A DNA stretch of 64,000 bases from Hyphomicrobiales bacterium. Its GTDB lineage: Bacteria > Pseudomonadota > Alphaproteobacteria > Rhizobiales > Beijerinckiaceae. Each line of letters begins with the position of its first letter. Position 1 is the stretch's first letter. Of the stretch, positions 39,209 to 47,373 are shown one piece after another. Location of the stretch: positions 248,001 to 312,000 of the forward strand of contig JADJVD010000004.1 in the NCBI GenBank assembly GCA_016716745.1, read 5' to 3'. Below the pieces are notes generated by a model that ran no database searches, was not told the DNA's origin, and saw only the letters and a list, made by a program, of their open reading frames with translations. Made by a program: the position numbers and the translations under genes.

Positions 39209-39939
39209 CAGACTTCCTCCCCCGCGCCGGCGGGCGTTGCGTGGCGCTTGCGCGTGGTGCGCTGCTCGATGCGCTTCTGCGCGTTCGGAACGTGGATCAT
39301 CCGCTTCACGAAGATGCCGGGCGTGATGATGTGATCGGGATTGATGTCGCCGGGGCGCACGAGGCGCTCGACCTCGGCGACGGTCGTCTTTGCGGCGGTC
39401 GCCATCATCGGATTGAAGTTGCGCGCCGTCATCCGGTAGACGAGGTTGCCCTCGCTGTCGCCCGTCCAGGCGTGCACGAGCGCGAGATCGGCGACGAGGC
39501 CGGTCTCCATGACGTAGGTCTCGCCGTTGAAGACGCGCGTCTCCTTGCCTTCGGCGACGAGCGTGCCGACGCCCGTCTTGGTGTAGAAGGCCGGAACGCC
39601 GGCGCCGCCTGCGCGGATGCGCTCGGCCAGCGTGCCCTGCGGGTTGAATTCGATCTCGAGTTCGCCGGCGAGGAATTGCGTGGCGAAGGTCTTGTTCTCG
39701 CCGACATAGGACGAGATCATCTTCTTCACCTGCCGCGTCTCGAGCAGGACGCCGAGGCCGACATTGTCGATGCCCGCATTGTTGGAAATGATCGTCAGAC
39801 CGCGCACGCCGGATTCGCGCACCGCGCCGATCAGCGTCTCCGGAATGCCGCACAGGCCGAAGCCGCCGGCCATGATCGTCATGTCGTCGCGCAACAGGCC
39901 GGCGAGGGCCGTCTGCGCGTCGGAATAAACTTTCCTCAT
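39208..39939 (-). CDS. CoA transferase subunit A
   Basis: A 243-residue subunit A of the same enzyme, which moves CoA between succinyl-CoA and a 3-oxoacid, a step in ketone-body or PHB-derived acetoacetate use. The family signature GGFGLCGIPETLI, the GENKTFATQFLAGELEIEF block and GTLAERIRAGGAGVPAFYT are complete. ATG 39939 with GGAGAAATC upstream. It forms an operon with subunit B. A PHA synthase gene is in the same window, and this enzyme could return acetoacetate from PHB breakdown to acetoacetyl-CoA. Confidence 0.92.
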   Translation of the reverse strand: MRKVYSDAQTALAGLLRDDMTIMAGGFGLCGIPETLIGAVRESGVRGLTIISNNAGIDNVGLGVLLETRQVKKMISSYVGENKTFATQFLAGELEIEFNPQGTLAERIRAGGAGVPAFYTKTGVGTLVAEGKETRVFNGETYVMETGLVADLALVHAWTGDSEGNLVYRMTARNFNPMMATAAKTTVAEVERLVRPGDINPDHIITPGIFVKRMIHVPNAQKRIEQRTTRKRHATPAGAGEEV

Positions 39940-40092
39940 CCCCGATTTCTCCAATCCCGGACGGTCCAATCTGCTACACCATCGGGGCCGGTTTCGCCAC
40001 CGTCCGGCGTGGCCGCCGGGCTGCGCGGCGACGGCGTCGCGGCGGCGATTTGCGCGGCCCGCTGCGACATTTTTGATCAGGACGCCCGCTAC

Positions 40093-40836
40093 GTGACGAT
40101 CTCCTCCCGCTTCATGCCGCTCATCGCCGCCTTCGTCGCGTCGGGCGTCGCTCTCTATACCGGGCTGGCCGAAGGCGGGTTCCCGGTGTTCCTGTTCGTC
40201 CTCTCGGGCTGGCTCGTCTCGCTTTGCCTGCACGAATTCGGGCACGCCTGGGCGGCCTATCGCGGCGGCGACCGTTCGGTGGCGGCCAAGGGCTATCTCA
40301 CGCTCGATCCGCTGGCCTACACGCAGCCGGCGATCTCGCTGATCCTGCCGGCGGTGTTCGTGGCGCTTGGCGGCATCGGCCTGCCGGGCGGGGCGGTCTA
40401 TGTCGATCACGCGGCGCTGCGCGGGCGGGGCTGGCGCTCCTTCGTGTCGCTCGCCGGGCCGATCGCCACCGCGTTGTTCCTAATCGGCTGCGCCGCGCCC
40501 TTCGTGCTCGGCGTCGTGGCGGAACACGGCGCGCCATCCTTCTGGGCGGGGCTGGCGATGCTCGCCTTCCTGCAAGCCTCGGCGCTGGCCTTCAATCTGC
40601 TGCCCGTGCCGGGCTTCGACGGGTTCGGCGCCGTTGCGCCGTTTCTGCCGCCGCAGGTGGAGCGCAAGGCGAACGATCTGGCGCAGCCGGCGATGCTGAT
40701 CATCTTCGCGCTGTTCGTGTTCGCGCCGCAGATGATGCGGCCGTTCTTCAGCCTCGTGGCGAGCATCGTCACCGGCGTCGGCGTCGATCCGCGCTACATC
40801 GCGCTCGGCTTCAAGCTGTTCCGCTTCTGGGCCTGA
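40093..40836 (+). CDS. M50-family site-2-type metalloprotease
   Basis: A 247-residue membrane protein with about six helices. The zinc motif HEFGH begins at residue 47 inside a helix, and the second metal ligand is in NLLPVPGFDGFG (Asp176), the layout of S2P/SpoIVFB rhomboid-like intramembrane proteases. Two membrane helices lie between them. Such enzymes cut membrane-bound regulators; no obvious partner (sigma/anti-sigma) is adjacent. I read GTG 40093, with AGGA 10 nt upstream; ATG 40114 is the alternative. The stop TGA abuts the convergent permease stop in the palindrome TGATCA. Confidence 0.82.
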   Translation: MTISSRFMPLIAAFVASGVALYTGLAEGGFPVFLFVLSGWLVSLCLHEFGHAWAAYRGGDRSVAAKGYLTLDPLAYTQPAISLILPAVFVALGGIGLPGGAVYVDHAALRGRGWRSFVSLAGPIATALFLIGCAAPFVLGVVAEHGAPSFWAGLAMLAFLQASALAFNLLPVPGFDGFGAVAPFLPPQVERKANDLAQPAMLIIFALFVFAPQMMRPFFSLVASIVTGVGVDPRYIALGFKLFRFWA

Positions 40837-42549
40837 TCAGCGCTCGCGCGCCAGCTCGTCGGGGTCGAGCTCGACGACGTTGCGGCGGGCGAGGGTGAGC
40901 ACGGGGATCATGCCGGCGAGCACGATGGCGAGCGCCTGCGGCGCGCCGGTCTCGAACGAGCCGCGGGTGGCGTGCTCGTAGAGCGCGGTGGCCAGCGTGT
41001 CGAAGTTGAGCGGGCGCAGGATCAGCGTCGCCGGCAGCTCTTTCAGACAGTCGATGAAGACGAGCAGCGCCGCCGCGCCGAGGGCGGGGTGCAGCAACGG
41101 CAGATGAATCTCGCGGGCGAGCGCGATGGGTCCGCGGCCGAGCGTGCGCGCGGCGAAATCCAGATGCGGCGAGAAGCGGCTCGCCGCGCTCTCGAGCGCG
41201 CCGACCGAGATCGCCAGAAAGCGGATCGCGTAGGCGGCGACGAGGCCGAGGCCCGAGCCCGTGATCCAGAGCGCGGGCGCCGCGCCGGCGAGCGCCGCCA
41301 GCGTCTGCGAGATCATCCGGTCGAGCCCGGTCATCGGCGCGAGCAGGCCGACGGCGAGCACCGTGCCCGGCACGGCGTAGCCGAGCGTCGACAGGCGCAG
41401 CGCGGCGAGCGTCGCACGCGAGGGCGCGACGCGCTGGGCGAGCACGAGCGCCGCGCCGAGCGCGACGACGACGAGCGTCGCGACGGCGGCGAGCGTCACC
41501 GTCGTCATCGCCTGCCGCGCGAAGGCGGGATCGAGGCCGCGCGCGGCGACGGCCTGCGCCGCCTCGTAAGCGAGGAAGCCGACAGGAATGACGAAGGCGA
41601 CCAGAACGGGCAGGGCGCAGAGCCCCGTCACCAGCCATGCGCGCGCGCCGGACAGGCGGATCGGCTCGGCGAGGCGCGGCTTCTGCACCGACACGGCGAA
41701 GCGCCGGTCGCGCCGCATGCGACGCTCCCCGATCAGCACGGCGCCGACGATCAGCAGCATCGCGCAGGCGATCAGCGCCGCGCCGGGCAGCGAATTGCGC
41801 GACAGCCATGTCTGCATGACCGTGACGGTGAGCGTGCGCACGCCGAGATATTCCGAGGCGCCGATGTCGTTCAGCGTCTCGAGCAACGCCAGCGACATGC
41901 CGGCGGCGACGGCGGGGCGGGCGAGCGGCAGGCCGACGCGCCAGAAGATCGCCGCCGGCCCGCGCCCGAGCGTGCGCGCGACCTCCAAGAGCGAGGCGCT
42001 TTGCAGCATGAACACGGCGCGGGCGGTGAGGTAGACGTAAGGGAACAGCACGAGGCTGAAGACGAGGATCGCGCCGGGCAGCGAGCGGATCGGCGGGAAC
42101 CAGTAATCGGCGGGCGTCGCAAAGCCGAAGACGGCGCGAATGGCCCGCTGCACGGGGCCGAGCGGCTCCAGCAGCTCCACCCAGATATAGGCGGCGATGT
42201 AGGTCGGGATCGCCAGCGGCGCGGCGAGCAGCGCCGAGAGCAGAGCGCGGCCCGGAAACAGGAAGGCCGAGGCGAGCCAGGCCGCGCCGACGCCGACGCT
42301 CGCCGTCATCGCGCCGACGCCGGCCAGAAGCAGCAGCGTGTCGAGCGCGGCGCGCGGCAGCACCACGGTCAGATAGATCGAGGAGAGCGCGCTTGCGCCG
42401 CCGGTCGCCAGCAACGCCAGCGCGACGACGGGCAGCGCGACCAGCGCGGCGGCGGCGAGCGCGGCGGACACCAGCGCGCGCTCGCCGGGCGAGACCGCGC
42501 GGTCGCGCCCGGCGCGCCAGCCGGCGGCGATGTCGGCGACGCGGCTCAT
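40837..42549 (-). CDS. Iron(III) ABC transporter permease (FbpB-type, two fused halves)
   Basis: A 570-residue inner-membrane permease with about twelve helices in two homologous halves. Each half has a binding-protein-dependent transport loop (EVARTLGRGPAAIFWRVGLP and DFAARTLGRGPIALAREIHL), which contacts the ATPase. This is the AfuB/FbpB/SfuB form used for ferric iron uptake. It is 37 nt downstream of the binding-protein gene, in the same operon. No ATPase (FbpC) gene is next to it, so that subunit must be encoded elsewhere. Confidence 0.88.
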   Translation of the reverse strand: MSRVADIAAGWRAGRDRAVSPGERALVSAALAAAALVALPVVALALLATGGASALSSIYLTVVLPRAALDTLLLLAGVGAMTASVGVGAAWLASAFLFPGRALLSALLAAPLAIPTYIAAYIWVELLEPLGPVQRAIRAVFGFATPADYWFPPIRSLPGAILVFSLVLFPYVYLTARAVFMLQSASLLEVARTLGRGPAAIFWRVGLPLARPAVAAGMSLALLETLNDIGASEYLGVRTLTVTVMQTWLSRNSLPGAALIACAMLLIVGAVLIGERRMRRDRRFAVSVQKPRLAEPIRLSGARAWLVTGLCALPVLVAFVIPVGFLAYEAAQAVAARGLDPAFARQAMTTVTLAAVATLVVVALGAALVLAQRVAPSRATLAALRLSTLGYAVPGTVLAVGLLAPMTGLDRMISQTLAALAGAAPALWITGSGLGLVAAYAIRFLAISVGALESAASRFSPHLDFAARTLGRGPIALAREIHLPLLHPALGAAALLVFIDCLKELPATLILRPLNFDTLATALYEHATRGSFETGAPQALAIVLAGMIPVLTLARRNVVELDPDELARER

Positions 42550-42586
42550 TCAGCCGCGCCGCGTCGCATCGCTGCGTCGCCTCGCG

Positions 42587-43603
42587 TCAATTGTCGAAGC
42601 CCGCGACGTCGACCAGCTCGCTCGCCGTCTTGCGACGCCTGGCGACGTCGCCAAGGCCCACAGTGTCGGGCTTCAGCGCGCCGAAGCCGGCGACCGTCGG
42701 GTTGACCGGCACGCCCGCCAGCACCGGGTATTCGTAATTGGCGTCGGCGAAGAGGCGCTGGGCCTCCGGCCCGACCATGAATTCGAGGAATTTCACCGCC
42801 TCGGCCTTGTTCGGCGCGTTCTTCGCCACGATGGCGCCGGTGATGTTCATGTTGACGCCGCCGCCCTTGAAGGAGGGCAGCACGACCTGAACCGCCTCGC
42901 CCCAGGCGCGCTTGGCCGGATCCTTCTCGTTGATCAGGCCGCCCATGTAGTAGGTGTTGCCGACGCCGATGTCGCAGACGCCGGCGGCAATGTCCTTGGC
43001 CACGTCGCGGTCGCCGCCCGAGGGCTTCTTGGCGAGGTTCGCCTTCACGCCCTTCAGCCATTCCAGCGTCTTCTCCTCGCCCATATGGGCGATGGCGGCG
43101 GCGATGAGCGCCACGTTGTAGGGGTGCTGGCCCGAGCGGATGCAGATCTTGCCCTTCCACTTCGGGTCGGCGAGATCCTCGTAGGCGATGGCGTCGATCT
43201 TCGTGCGCGCCTTCGAGGCGTAGACGACGCGAGCGCGCTGCGACAGGGCGAACCACTGGCCCGCCGGATCGCGCAGATTGGCGGGGATGGCCTTTTCGAG
43301 GACGGGCGAGGCGATGGGCTGGGCGATGCCGAGATCGACCGCGTTCTGAAGGCGTCCGACGTCCTCGACGAGCAGAATGTCGGCCGGGCTCGCCGCGCCC
43401 TCGGTGCGGATGCGCTCCTCGAGGCCGGCGGCGGCGAAGATCGTGTTGATCTTCACGCCCGTGGCGGCGGTGAAGGCGTCGAAGACGGGCTTCACCAGCT
43501 CGGGCTGACGATAGGTGTAGATGTTGAGCTCGGCGGCCTGCGCGGCGGCGCACGACAACAAGACGCCGGCGGCGAGGCCGCAGGCGGACAGGATGCGGTT
43601 CAT
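42587..43603 (-). CDS. Iron(III) ABC transporter substrate-binding protein (FbpA/FutA-type)
   Basis: A 338-residue periplasmic protein with a signal peptide (MNRILSACGLAAGVLLSCAA, cleavage near residue 23). The mature start ELNIYTYRQPELVKPVFDAF and the later GVCDIGVGNTYYMGGL, with the paired Tyr that bind ferric iron, are typical of FbpA/FutA. A GGAGGAACCG ribosome site precedes ATG. It is the first gene of the operon with the permease, and an Irr-type box lies about 105 nt upstream. Confidence 0.9.
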   Translation of the reverse strand: MNRILSACGLAAGVLLSCAAAQAAELNIYTYRQPELVKPVFDAFTAATGVKINTIFAAAGLEERIRTEGAASPADILLVEDVGRLQNAVDLGIAQPIASPVLEKAIPANLRDPAGQWFALSQRARVVYASKARTKIDAIAYEDLADPKWKGKICIRSGQHPYNVALIAAAIAHMGEEKTLEWLKGVKANLAKKPSGGDRDVAKDIAAGVCDIGVGNTYYMGGLINEKDPAKRAWGEAVQVVLPSFKGGGVNMNITGAIVAKNAPNKAEAVKFLEFMVGPEAQRLFADANYEYPVLAGVPVNPTVAGFGALKPDTVGLGDVARRRKTASELVDVAGFDN

Positions 43604-43707
43604 CGGTTCCTCCAGATGCGAGGGTCAAGGCCTCGCCTGTGACGGGACGCCGGAGGAATAGGCGTCGGGACATCTCGGGTCAACGGATATCGCCGCCATA
43701 TCAATAG

Positions 43708-43724
43708 TTTATAGGCATTCTAAA
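43708..43724 (-). promoter_or_regulatory. Candidate Irr-binding iron control element (ICE)
   Basis: TTTATAGGCATTCTAAA matches 12 of the 14 defined positions of the alphaproteobacterial ICE palindrome TTTAGAA-N3-TTCTAAA. It lies in the only AT-rich patch upstream of the iron transporter operon, where a promoter for the leftward genes is expected. In Rhizobiales, Irr binds such sites when iron is low; control of the iron uptake operon by Irr is a reasonable inference. Confidence 0.6.
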
Positions 43725-43729
43725 CTAGC

Positions 43730-44710
43730 CTAGGCCGCCGGCGTGCGGCCTGCGAAGACCTCCGCCGCGACGGCGCGGTCGACATTGGCGCCGGACAGGA
43801 CGACGCCGACGCGCCCGCCGGCGAGCGTCGCGCGCTCCTTGAGGGCGGCGGCGAGGGCGGCGGCGCCGGCGGGCTCGGCCATGTTGTGCGTGTCCTCGTG
43901 ATAGATGCGCATCGCCTGCGCGATCTCGTCCTCCTCGACGCGCACGAGGCGGTCGGCGCCGGCGCGGATGATGGCGAGCGCGTCGGCGGAAGGATTGCCC
44001 ACCGCCATGCCGTCGGCGAAGGTCGCGGGCGTGCGGGTCACCACCGCGCCCGCCTCGACCGACCGCGCATAGGCGTCGGCGCGGGCGGCGACGACGCCGA
44101 CGATCCGCGTCGGCAGGCCGAGCAGGTCGCGCGTGAGGATGAGGCCGCACAACCCGCTGCCGAGGCCGATGGGCGCGTAGACCACATCGAGCGGGCCGGC
44201 CTGCCGGAAGAATTCGAGCGCGTAGGTCGCCACGCCGCGCACCAGATCGGGATGGAAGGACGGCACGAAGACCAGCCCGCGCAATTGAGCGAGGCGCGCC
44301 GCCTCGGCCCGCGCCTCGTCGAAATTGGCGCCGTGCTCGATCAAGTCGGCGCCGAGGGCGCGCATCGCGGCGTTCTTCTCGACCGAATTGCCGTGCGGCA
44401 CGACGATCGTCACTTTCACGCCGAAGACGCCGCCGGCATAGGCGAGGCTCTGGCCGTGATTGCCGCGCGTCGCGCTGATGACGCCCGGCAGGTTGGCCCG
44501 CTCGCGCGCCAGCCTGTCGAAATGCACGAGTCCGCCGCGAATCTTGAAGGCGCCGACCGGCGTGTGGTTCTCGTGCTTGACGAAGACGGTCGCGCCGAGG
44601 CGCGCGGCCAGCAGCGGCCAGGCGTAGGCCGGCGTCTGCGGCATGTGCGCGCGCACGAGCGCGAGCGCGGCCTCGAGTTCGGGCAGCGTGAAACGATAGG
44701 CGTCCGTCAT
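43730..44710 (-). CDS. Threonine dehydratase-like PLP enzyme
   Basis: A 326-residue fold type II PLP enzyme. Lys56 in VGAFKIRGG is the Schiff-base lysine; TRGNHGQSLAYA binds the substrate carboxylate and PIGLGSGLCG the PLP phosphate. It has no C-terminal ACT-like regulatory domain, so it resembles catabolic threonine/serine dehydratases that deaminate threonine to 2-oxobutyrate and ammonia. Related enzymes act on hydroxyaspartate or ectoine derivatives, so substrate is not certain. It stands alone, leftward, and its stop is 5 nt from the ICE box. Confidence 0.82.
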   Translation of the reverse strand: MTDAYRFTLPELEAALALVRAHMPQTPAYAWPLLAARLGATVFVKHENHTPVGAFKIRGGLVHFDRLARERANLPGVISATRGNHGQSLAYAGGVFGVKVTIVVPHGNSVEKNAAMRALGADLIEHGANFDEARAEAARLAQLRGLVFVPSFHPDLVRGVATYALEFFRQAGPLDVVYAPIGLGSGLCGLILTRDLLGLPTRIVGVVAARADAYARSVEAGAVVTRTPATFADGMAVGNPSADALAIIRAGADRLVRVEEDEIAQAMRIYHEDTHNMAEPAGAAALAAALKERATLAGGRVGVVLSGANVDRAVAAEVFAGRTPAA

Positions 44711-44728
44711 GTCCGGCGATCCAAAGCA

Positions 44729-44758
44729 AAAGGCCGCGACTCGCGCGTCGCGGCCTTT
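44729..44758 (-). terminator. Rho-independent terminator of the DUF2865 gene
   Basis: AAAGGCCGCGAC (44729-44740) and GTCGCGGCCTTT (44747-44758) pair perfectly over 12 bp around a 6-nt loop. Read leftward, TTTTGCTTT follows. It lies between the DUF2865 stop and the start of the dehydratase gene. Confidence 0.8.
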
Positions 44759-44792
44759 GCGAGACTAGATCAGGCGCGCGCCGCGCGCAGCC

Positions 44793-45836
44793 TCACTGCA
44801 CCAGCGTGAAGCCGGGCGTCGGCGCGCCGACCAGCCGCACCTGCTTGCCGAGCGGGCCGGGCGTCAGGCGAATCTGCGCGGCGCGCGGGGCCGTCGGCGC
44901 AATCGCGACCGGCGCGCGCGCGGGCGGGGCGCGTCGGGCCGCGCGGTCGAGGCTGACGAGGCGTTCGCGCGCCACCTGAGGCAGCTTCAGCGTCGCCACC
45001 GGCACGAAGTCGCGCCGGCGCAGCGGCCAGCGCGTCGCGCCGCGGAAGACGCGCATGCCGTCTGGCGTCATCACGCCGTCGCCGCGCCGCAGCGTCAGGT
45101 CGGCCAGCAGCGACATGACCGGCGAGGTCTCCTGACCGACGCGGCGGCAGGAGCAAGTCTTGTCGTGCGTGGCGGCGTGACGCCAGGCGACGGGCAGGGC
45201 GGAGTATTTCTTGCCGTCGGCGGACACGGCGTCGTCGAGCTTTTCGGCGCCGTCCGGCATCACGAAAAGCTGCGTCGGCGCGCCGGGGCAGAGATTTTCG
45301 CACATGCCGGTCTGCGTCTGCATGTCGGCCGGTCCGCGCACCGCGCCGAGCGGGAAGGGGTAGCCGTCGCACAGGCGCACGCACATCGAGCGGCGTCCGA
45401 GCGGCGAGAAGCTCGCCGTCGCCAGCGGCGCCGGCGCGGCGCGATGGGCCTTGGTTTTTGCGCGGGCGACGGGGGTGGCGAACGGGTCGGCCGGCCAGGT
45501 CTTGTCGAGGGCGGCGTCGAGCGCGCGCTGGGCCCGCCCGCCATATGCCGGGGCATAGGCGGAGGCGGCGGCCGGGGCCGCGGGCAGGCTGCGCCATGCC
45601 GGCGCGGCATAGTTGGAGCGGGCGCGCGAGCCTTCCGTGCGCAGGAAATCGCGCACGCCGGCGTCGTCCCCGGCGACGACGCGGCCGAGCGGGCCGAACA
45701 GGGCGATCAGTCCAAGCGCCGCGGCGCAGCCGAGCGCGACGGCGGGGATCGACAGTCGGGAGGGAAGGTCAGTTCTTGCGGCGAAATCGGGAACCGCTGA
45801 GTCTGAAAATCCGTGAACAATTCGCTTCAACGACAT
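44793..45836 (-). CDS. DUF2865 family protein
   Basis: A 347-residue protein. One hydrophobic helix (about 28-52, IPAVALGCAAALGLIALFG) anchors it; the rest is exported. The DUF2865 signature MCVRLCDGYPFPLGAVRGP is followed by more conserved Cys (GMCENLCPGAP, KTCSCRRVG), so several disulphides are likely. The family is largely restricted to Rhizobiales and has no assigned function. ATG 45836 (MSLKRIVHGF) is used because the in-frame extension upstream is Arg/Pro-rich. It is divergent from the gene at 46061. Confidence 0.83.
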   Translation of the reverse strand: MSLKRIVHGFSDSAVPDFAARTDLPSRLSIPAVALGCAAALGLIALFGPLGRVVAGDDAGVRDFLRTEGSRARSNYAAPAWRSLPAAPAAASAYAPAYGGRAQRALDAALDKTWPADPFATPVARAKTKAHRAAPAPLATASFSPLGRRSMCVRLCDGYPFPLGAVRGPADMQTQTGMCENLCPGAPTQLFVMPDGAEKLDDAVSADGKKYSALPVAWRHAATHDKTCSCRRVGQETSPVMSLLADLTLRRGDGVMTPDGMRVFRGATRWPLRRRDFVPVATLKLPQVARERLVSLDRAARRAPPARAPVAIAPTAPRAAQIRLTPGPLGKQVRLVGAPTPGFTLVQ

Positions 45837-45934
45837 ACGCTCCCCCAAGCAACTGGGTTTGCGGAGCGGCCTCGGGCGGGACACTAGAGCCAAACGGCAG
45901 GGCTCCACAAGCGGGAAAGGAATAAGTTTCGCCG

Positions 45935-45969
45935 ACCTTTCGCGGCAATCGAAAGGTTCCGTTAACCTT
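45935..45969. repeat. Overlapping inverted repeats in a divergent promoter region
   Basis: ACCTTTCG (45935-45942) is inverted as CGAAAGGT (45950-45957), and AAGGTT (45953-45958) is inverted as AACCTT (45964-45969). The middle segment can pair with either neighbour, so the two hairpins exclude each other. They lie between the divergent DUF2865 and 46061 genes. They may be operator sites or a leader switch; no T-tract follows. Confidence 0.5.
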
Positions 45970-46060
45970 CACGCCGTCCGGCGCCGGGCCCTGCTTGATC
46001 GGGGTCAACGCCGGCGGCGCGCCGACCGTTAGGATTCGCGCCAATCACCGAGGACTGGGC

Positions 46061-46453
46061 ATGACCGGCAAAGTCGCCATGAAGAAGATCGCATTGTCGC
46101 TGGCGCGCACCAAGGAGCGCCCGGAGGGGTCGGATCGCGACGGGTATACCTTCGTCGCGCCGCTGAACGAGGGCGGCAGGATCGATCTCGACATGTGGAA
46201 GGCGGAGCGCGGGCGCTGTTTCGTGCACCGGATTCGCGCAGGAGCGGTCGACGAGCGCGGCCTGCTGGTGCACCGCCCGGGCGGACGCGGCGGGGCGACC
46301 TGGGCCTTCGACTACGACAACGGCTCGTATGACGAGGAGGAGGAGGGCTACCGGTTCGGCGATCACGCCTTCACGCCGGGCGAGTATGTCTCGATCCGCG
46401 ACGAGGACGGGGTGTTGCAGACCTATCGGGTGACCGGCGTCACGCCGGCCTGA
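46061..46453 (+). CDS. Conserved hypothetical protein
   Basis: A 130-residue soluble acidic protein from ATG 46061 with GAGGACTGGGC upstream. It contains GYTFVAPLNEGGRIDLDMW, then HRPGGRGGATWAFDYDNGS, an acidic DEEEEGYRFGDHAF and PGEYVSIRDEDG, a beta-rich pattern I know only as a conserved hypothetical in Rhizobiales. No catalytic or metal motif is evident. Its last 14 bases overlap the end of the convergent SMP-30 gene. Confidence 0.72.
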   Translation: MTGKVAMKKIALSLARTKERPEGSDRDGYTFVAPLNEGGRIDLDMWKAERGRCFVHRIRAGAVDERGLLVHRPGGRGGATWAFDYDNGSYDEEEEGYRFGDHAFTPGEYVSIRDEDGVLQTYRVTGVTPA

Positions 46454-47369
46454 CCGGGCGGGGGGCCTCGCGCGCGTTGACGTAGATCGCGTAGAGCGAG
46501 GACGTCGCGCAGATGTAGAGGCGGTTGCGCTTCGGCCCGCCGAAGCAGACGTTGGCGACGGTCTCCGGCGCGCGGATCTTGCCGATCAGCGCGCCGTCCG
46601 GCGCGTAGCAATGCACGCCGTCGCCGGCCGAGGTCCAGAGGTGGCCGCGCGCGTCGATGCGGAATCCGTCGAACAGGCCGAAGGCGCAGGTCGCGAACAC
46701 TTCGCCGCCGGACAGCGTCGCGCCGTCGGCGCCGACCGCGAAGGCGCGAATCCAGCGCGGACCGTCCGCCACATGCGAGGCGCCGGTGTCCGAGACGTAA
46801 AGCGTCGATTCGTCGGGCGAGAAGGCGAGGCCGTTCGGCTTGACGAAATCGGTCGCCATCGCGGCGACGGCGCCGGTCGCCGGGTCGATCCGATAGAGAT
46901 GGCTCGCGCCGATCTCGCTCGGGGCGGCGTCGCCCTCGTAATCGGAGTCGATGCCGTAGGTCGGGTCGGTGAACCAGATCGAGCCGTCGGACTTCACCAC
47001 GACGTCGTTCGGCGAGTTGAGGCGCTTGCCCTCGAAACGGTCGGCCAGAATCGTGCGGCGCCCGTCATGCTCGATGCGCGACACGCAGCGGCCGCGATGC
47101 TCGCAGGAGACGAGCCGCCCCTCGCGGTCGACCGTGTGGCCGTTATGGTTGAGCGCGGGCTGAAGGAAGGTCGAGACGACGCAGTTCGTCTCGTCGAAGC
47201 GCATCACGCGGTCGTTGGGAATGTCGGAGAAGACGAGGTACTTCCCAGCGGCGAAATAGGCCGGGCCCTCGAGCCAGCGCCCGCCCGTCCATAGCGTCTC
47301 CAGCCGCACATTGCCGAAGACGAGGCGCTTGAAGCGTTCGTCGAGGATCTCGACTGCGTCCGTAAACAT
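46440..47369 (-). CDS. SMP-30/gluconolactonase family protein
   Basis: A 309-residue six-bladed beta-propeller lactonase. The metal-site marks GPAYFAAGKYLVFSDIPNDR, LNSPNDVVVKSDGSIWFTDP and KPNGLAFSPDESTLYVSDTG are those of the SMP-30/gluconolactonase group, calcium or zinc enzymes that open sugar lactones. There is no signal peptide. It begins 4 nt after the RND pump stop, so it is likely the third gene of the efflux operon, an odd partner for a pump. The substrate is unknown. Confidence 0.85.
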   Translation of the reverse strand: MFTDAVEILDERFKRLVFGNVRLETLWTGGRWLEGPAYFAAGKYLVFSDIPNDRVMRFDETNCVVSTFLQPALNHNGHTVDREGRLVSCEHRGRCVSRIEHDGRRTILADRFEGKRLNSPNDVVVKSDGSIWFTDPTYGIDSDYEGDAAPSEIGASHLYRIDPATGAVAAMATDFVKPNGLAFSPDESTLYVSDTGASHVADGPRWIRAFAVGADGATLSGGEVFATCAFGLFDGFRIDARGHLWTSAGDGVHCYAPDGALIGKIRAPETVANVCFGGPKRNRLYICATSSLYAIYVNAREAPRPVRPA

Positions 47370-47373
47370 GCGT

